A DNA stretch of 64,000 bases, from assembly GCF_027595985.1 (NCBI RefSeq), contig NC_073302.1, positions 219,501,854 through 219,565,853 of the forward strand, given 5' to 3'. This DNA comes from Sorex araneus (Eukaryota; Chordata; Mammalia; Eulipotyphla; Soricidae). The notes beneath the pieces were generated by a model that saw only the letters and a program-made list of their open reading frames with translations, did no database searches and was not told the DNA's origin. Shown here in pieces: positions 24,901 to 32,500 of this stretch (its first letter is position 1; each line of letters starts with the position of its first letter). The position numbers and the translations under genes were made by a program.

Positions 24901-27900
24901 GCAAAATTACTGGGGTAGCCCCAGGCCCAAACACCTCCCTATTTCCAGCCTGATCTCAGTCAAAGCTGCCAATGTCAGTTTGTGGAATGCATGGGCGTTT
25001 TCTTACTCACAGGAGGGCTGGGGAGAGACTCTGGGGGCAGCTCAGTGGGAAGGGAAGTGCGTCTTGCATGTGGGAGGCTGAGAAGGTGACCCCTGACACC
25101 AGCTCATCCCCTAAGCTCTACCAGGAGTAACCCCCACTCACGAGCCAAGAGCAGCTCCTGAGCACTGCCATGGCACCAATCACCAAGAGAGGGGAAAGGA
25201 AAAGAAAATGCCTGCTCCCAAATTGCTTTGCCTTCGCCCTGAAACTACCTTCATTCCCGCTTTCCTGCCTGCCAAACAGTCCAATCAGCAGCATTGGGGA
25301 GTATCACAGAGAGGATTCCAGCAGCTCTGGGCCCTGCTGGTGAGACTCCTAGACAAGAAAGGAAGAGGGAAGGAGGAAGGAAGGAAGGAAGGAAGGAAGG
25401 AAGGAAGGAAGGAAGGAAGGAAGGAAGGAAGGAAGGAAGGAAGGAAGGAAGGAAGGAAGGAAGGAAGGAAGGAAGGAAGGAAGGAAGGAAGGGAGGGAGG
25501 GAGGAGGGAGAGAGGGAGGGAGGGAGGGAGGGAGGGAAGGAGGGAAGGAGGGAAGGAGGGAAGGAGGGAAAGGGGGAGGGAAAGAGGGAGGGAAGAGGGA
25601 GGGAGGAGACCAGGTGTGTGCGAGCTCAAGGACAGTGGGCAGCCCCTGGTGGACACCACAGCCGGGCCTGAGTGCAATGCCAGAACTTCAACAGCCTTGG
25701 AGGAAAGAAAGGGAGGCAGACCTTCACACAGTGTGAACCGTCTTTAATATACGATCCCACACTGTGGAATACCTTAAACCCACCCCTCTTCTTACGATGA
25801 GCTGAAGCATCGCCAGCAGAGCTCAGGCCCTAGCTTCCTCCAACAGGCATCTTGTCCTGTGAAGTCCTCAGGACAAAATTCCAGGGAAGCTATTGTCAAG
25901 CATGACAGCATCTTCCCAGCTTGCCCTGCCTGCCCTCAGAGACGAAGCTTCTTACACACATGCACACACATATGTGCATCCACGTCCACACTGCACCACA
26001 CATGCCCCCCGACACATCACACCACAGTACATCACAGAACACCACAGCACACCATATACCACATCACGTATAGCACAGACCACACACACACAAAACACGT
26101 CATATATCACACACAATACACAAATACCATATATCCCACATCACATAAGATCAACTTAGCATTTCATGTCCACCCACAGACCTCAACACACCATATCACA
26201 GTATACACACCTCATTGTTCCATACACACCAGGCCACACACCACATCATGCACTATCGCACCATATATACCACACCACTTACACCAGTTCTTAGCACATC
26301 CAAAATTCAGCATTTCAAGTGATGGGTCTCTGAGTCTTTCTTCCTATCTGGAGGACAGAGCCACAGGCTAGAGCACACAACCACCACTGTTACATCTCCA
26401 TACTCTGCTTTGGCCACATGGGTGTCTCTCAGCCCTGGCACACCAGTCTCCTCTCTCAGCCAGCTGTGGGTGCCAGCTCATACCACCACCGTCTCTCTAG
26501 GAAGATTTTTCTCTCACCTCTGAGGGAAGCCTCTTCTTCTTCTTCTTCTTTTTCTGCTTCTTCTTCCTTTTTTTTTTTAATTGAATCACCGTGAGCTAGT
26601 TACAAAGCTTTCTTATTTAAGCTTCAGCCATACAATGATGGAACACCCATCCCTCCACCAGTGCACATTTTCCACCACCAATGTCCCCAGTATATTCCTC
26701 CCCCCATCCCAGTTCTCATCCTGCCTCCATGACAGACAATTTCCCTAATACTCTCTCCCTACTTTTGGGCATTTAAATTTGCTCAGATTTTCCCACCACC
26801 ATTCAGGCCTGCCTGTCAGGGGCAGACGCTAGATAATTTATTTTCTATTGCTCACTTTGAATATGATGATAAATCTTCTGGAATTCTAAGACTGTAAGTG
26901 GTTGGGGTCCAGAGACGTCTCTGTAGGGTAATAGTCCATTTTGGGATTCAATTTGGAATCCCTGGACCAGGGCCACTGGTGTGCTGAGATGGCGCCCCAA
27001 GGCAGATTGTGGGTGTGACAGCCGGGATCAAGAGCAGGTGGGGAGCCCGGAGGGACAGCCTGACCCCCTGCCACTGCTGCCACCATGTGGCCTGGAGTCA
27101 GTCCTGAAGCCCGCATACCTGGGCCTTGCTTGTGGAAGCTCATGGTTGCTAGGGCTTCCTCTGGAGCCAGTGGGGAGACCATACCTGCTCCATCTGGGGT
27201 GCTCCGGTGAAATGGGCTTGGAACAGAGCCCAGAGAAATCTCTGGTGATGTGGTGTCTTCCGGGACTCACTGTTGTGTCTCTGGACGATAGGTGTTGGTG
27301 CACTAAGATGGCACCAGGAGGCAGATTGTGGGTGTGACAGCCAGGGTCAAGAGTGGGCAGGGAGCTGGAGAGGGACATGCCCCCGCCCATGAGGCCTGGA
27401 GTCTTAGTCCTGGAACCCGCATATCTGTGCCTTGCTGTGGAAGCTCGAGGTTGCCTGGGGCTTCATCTGGAGCCAGCGGGGAGAGCGCCCTGGGGGAGCC
27501 TCTTCTGTGTCATCAACAGAGCCTCTCTCTGCATCACTCTTCATGATACATTGTAGAGCTGAGTTGGCTTCTATGTCTTTTCTAGGGAGTTTTAGCCCTG
27601 AGGTGCAGGCATTTTCTTTCTTTGCCCCTTCTCTTGGTGAGTGATGCCATGACTAATGCTTACACTCTTGGTTATGGGGTTTACACAGGGCGCTACACCA
27701 GCATGTGGGGTTTTGGGGAGCAAGGAATCAAACTCAGTCTCCCAAGTGGAAAGCAGACGCTAGCACTGTGCTGTGCTCCCTGGGGTCCCTGGACATCTCA
27801 CTTTTATATCTCCATCTTCTGACACCCAGTAGGTTCTGAGTTCATTCGTAGGGCAAATGAAGTAGACCCCATAACTGCTTTGAACTATCCAAATGATGCT

Positions 27901-29477
27901 CAACAACACCATCAACTTATTGATGTGTTTCATTTGTCTGGAAATAATGATCCGTCAGAGGAGATTCTGCTCTCTCTCAAGGGAGTCAATTAACTTTAAC
28001 ACCGTATGCTCCTGCACTTTCCCCTCCATTCACACTGCTTTGCTTTACCTTCACCCCAGGCCATTATGAGAAGGAAAATAAAGAGAAAATCTTTGCTTGC
28101 ATCATTCTCCTCTCTGTCACCTCTCTTTTCATTCTGAAACAATAGCACTACCCAAAGCCATGAGTCCAAATTTTTGTCTTTTATCTTTATGGTCTAATAA
28201 ATAGTGTTATTTTTAATAGTAGTAAATAAAAAATTAACAGTAATAAATAAAAAAAATCCTGAGAGATAATTAAGCAAACCCTGGTAAGCCTATTGACATG
28301 GTATTAAATTATGAATTTGTTTTCATTTACAAAAATGTGAGACAATCACTATTATTTTCATTTACACTTTGTTTTCATTAACAAAGCTGTGAGATAATCA
28401 TGATGTTCAATAACTATGTTAGCAGGAAAAATATTTTATGGGGGATTCAAAATTATAAGGACAATATGATCCTTAATAGCAGGAAAATATGCACAGGAAG
28501 CATATTAGAAAAATGTAATCAAAATATCAACCGTGGTTAATTTTAAGTTGTAGAAATATAAATAGTTAGCATTATTTTACATCTTAATTTTTGATACTTT
28601 TATAATTACATTCACTTATTTTTAGTTTTTATGCCATACCTGGTGGTACTCAGGGCTTACTCCTGGCTCTGTACTCAGTGATCAATCTTGGTGGTGTTGG
28701 ATGGGGGAGATGGACAACCCCATGCTGGGGACTGAACTGTTAGTTGAATGCAACTGTTAGTTGCATTCAAGGCAAATGTTAGCCTCTTGAACTATCTCTC
28801 TGTCCCATGCTTTTGTAATTTTAAATGCAATTCTAAAATTAAAGAGCTATTCATGTAAATTTAAGATAAAGTGCTTTATTTCTTTTGAGCAGAAAGCTTC
28901 TCAGTAATGAAAATCAAAGGCTATGAAATGAAAACCTACTGTGAGCCTGGAGTTAGAGAATGAAACATTCCACCTTGTTTTTATTTCTTCCCAGTCTTTC
29001 GGAACTGGAACATTCAGTGAAACTGTCTCAGCTACTTCCTGGTTCTTTCTCTGGAGAATCATAGACTTAAGCACCAGGCATCAAATCTAAGCCCTAGGGT
29101 TAAACACTATCTTTCATCTCTTAATCATCTTCCTCATTGCCTTTCCCCCTCCTCTGCAATAGCACTCAGCTTAAATCAAGGAACATCTTTCCTGAAAAGC
29201 ACAGACTTGCTCTGAAGAAATACCTGAATGGTCTATCTCACAGTGATTCAATAAAAATGTTTAAAAAAAGAAAGAAACACTTGACTACACACAGTGTGAT
29301 CTCAACCTGGTAACCTCACCAACTCAAGAACTTGTTTGGAGCAAAATATCAAGTACATCCTAGCTATCACCATACCAGAATTTCTGGTGATGTCCTGGAG
29401 CCCTTTTTTTTGCATATTCATATTAGGAAGAACTTCTAAGATTTTCATGATCAAGTTTCTAAGAACAAGAGAAATAA

Positions 29478-29512
<35 letters not shown>

Positions 29513-32500
29513 GACAGAGAGAGAGACAGAGAGAGAGACAGAGAGAGAGAGAGAGCAGAAAAAGTAGAAAATGTCAAAGGCTATTAAACGGTGAGTCAGG
29601 AAATGTATGCAAATTGTCCTCTGCTCTTCTGTGGTCACTGGCTTTGGAGTTAGAGACATGTATGATGGGGGCTTCTGAATGTTGGTACAAACCCCAAAAC
29701 ACATGATAGTCCAAGGATCCTAAAGGCATGTATTCAGTGATTGTTTCATTCTCTCAACATTCACAGGATTGTCTTCTTTTTCTGTCCACCTGCCAGCCAC
29801 AAAATATATCTTTTTCTGATGTCCTGTCATCTTCTTTAATTCTTCATCTCTTTTTTCACATTAGTAAATTTGTGACCCCCCAAAAAAAATAATAGTCACT
29901 AAAACCTATTCAGGTTATTCAAACAGAAATAAGAATCAGAGAAATACAGATGAATAGGTCACTTGTGGGTGAAGGTCAGAAATAAGTGCCATCAGTGGGT
30001 GCATTAGTTATTGCAAGGAATCTATGTTCATTGCCACACTGTTTACAGTAGCTAAGATCTGGAAACAGCCCCAAAACCCAATAACAGATGAGAGGAAGAA
30101 GATGGGGGTAGAGCAGGCCTGCAGAGGTGAAAGCACGGTTCCCCAAACAGCCCTAGCGCAGAGCCACAAAACACTGCCAGCTATGGGCCCTCTTGCCAAA
30201 GGAAAGATGTGGTATGCATACATGATGGAATACTACTCAGCTACGAGAAAAGAGAAAATATTGGGGCTAAAGAGCCAGAACAGTGGGCAGGTTTCCTGCC
30301 TGGCACCTCATACATTTCTCCAAAACCATTAGAGTAATCTCAGAATGAAACAGAGAGACAAAGCAGATCTGAATCTAATGCTCTGATTCTCACAACAGAA
30401 TTGAGATTCTGCAAGTATGTGTGTGTGTGCATGCGTGCATGCGTGCATATGGGGGGTGTGTGTATGTGTACGTGTGTGTGCATGAGTGGTATGGTGTGGT
30501 GTGGGTGTGGGTGGGTGTGCATGTGTGCATGCGTGCATATGGGGTGTGTGTATGTGTATGTGTGTGTGCATGTGTGGTATGGTGCGGTGTGGGGTGTGTG
30601 TGTGTGAGAGAGAGAGAATTGGGGGTGGGAAAGAGTGTGGGAAGGTGGGTGGGAAACTCCAATAGATAGTACTGGTTCGTAGTAGCACTGCACTGTAGCA
30701 CAGTTATCCCATTGTTCATGGATTTGCTCGAGCGGGCACCAGTAACGTCTCCATTGTGAGACTTGTTGCTGTTTTTGGCATATCAAATATGCCACAGGTA
30801 GCTTGCCAGGCTCTGCCGTGCAGGCAGGATACTCTCAGCAGCTTGCCAGGCTCTCCGAGAGGGATGGAGAAATCAAACCCAGGTCGGCCTCATGCAAGGC
30901 AAATGTCCTACCCGCTGTGCTATCTCTCCAGTCCACTGGAGCAACTGGTTTGTAGTACGTTGGTCAATAGTTGATTGTCTGGCAGTAGGTGAGGAGTGGT
31001 AACAAACATCTTGCAGAGGAGTGAAATAATAGTCCTAAAATTTGTGTTATCTTCTAAACCGAAGTCATCCCCATTGAAGTAACTGGAGAACATTCGTGCA
31101 ACTTCCGGGCACATGGATGGACTAGATATTGCCTCTTGTTAATGTAGAGGCATCTCACAGCCAGAGCTCAGAGGAGGTGGGCACCACTGCTTCCCTCCAA
31201 AGCTGCCTGAAGCATATGGAACCAGACATTGTAAACTATAAGCCCTGGGTTCATTTGTTGTGTGATAGTGAACTTTTTCCATTATCTTGAAAACCCAGAA
31301 TGGCAACAAACACTTTAGAATATCTCAGTGGTATTCTAAATACCCAGAAAGAGCAGGGTAGGCTGATGTCTTAATCATGAAATAGGAGCAAACCTGTCCA
31401 AGGAACGTTCAAAGATAATGAGGATACTCTACTGCTGTTTTTTGTTTGGGGGCCATATCTGGTGGTACTGGTGGCTTCTCCCAGCTCTGTGCTGGGGGCG
31501 GGGGTTGCCCCTGGTGATTCTGTGGAGGAAACCCAGGCAGTGCTCTACCCACTGAGTTTTCCCTATGGCTCTGGTGAAGAATATTCTTTAAAAACTTCTT
31601 TTTTTTTTTTCTTTTTGGGGTCACACCCAGCGATGCTCAGGGGTTACTCCTGGCTTTGCACTCAGGAATTACTCCTGGCAGTGCTTGGGGGACCATATGG
31701 GATGCCGGGGATCGAACCCAGGTCGGCCGCGTGCAAGGCAAACGCCCTACCCACTGTGCTATCGCTGCGGCCCCTCTAAAAACTTCTTTTAACAGAATCA
31801 CTGTAAATTAGAGTTACAAAGTTACTCATGATTGAGTTTCAAGTGTGTAATGTTCCAACAGCCATCCCTCAGCAGACTATTCTTGAGAACTCTCCCTGGC
31901 ACTTCCAGGTGATAATCACTGTGCCTGATATGGCAGTGTTATCATGCCCTCTTCAAGAAAAACATTAGGGTTTCCAATTCTTGGAGCTGAAGAGATAGAG
32001 CAGTAGCCGGGATGCTTGTCTGACACCCCAGATGGCTCCCAACCACCACCAGGAGTGCTCCCTGAGTGTCTTAAGTGCCACTCCAAACTGCTACTGCCAT
32101 GGGAACTGGAGTGATAAGCACTGCAGGGGGGGCTTGCATGTGCCCGAATTGGGTTCACTCCCCGGTGTCCCATCTGGCTCTCTGAGCACCCCCAGGTGTA
32201 ATTCCTGAGTGCAGAGCTGGGAGTAACCCTTAAAAATTGCTGGGTGTGGCACCAAAACAGAACAAAAAAACAAACCAAATGCCACTATCACTTCTTTGAA
32301 AGTGTAAGGGGGAGCACACCGACAAGGTGTGTCATACCATTTTCTGGACCCACAATATGTTTTTAAAACTAGCTAAGACTCAGTTTCCAGGAGATGGTTC
32401 AAAGGGCTAGGACACTTGTTCTGCAAGAGAGAGCTTCCACCCCACATGCTCCCCCCAGTTCCCAGCACCACAGGGAACAGCCCCCCACCCCCCACCCCCA

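Noticed and set aside
25859-26371. His/Thr-rich 170-codon frame
   Set aside because: Low-complexity A/C tract inside a STOML3 intron, without splice context.
30329-30795. His/Thr-rich minus-strand frames
   Set aside because: They translate the CA/TG repeat and an adjacent SINE.
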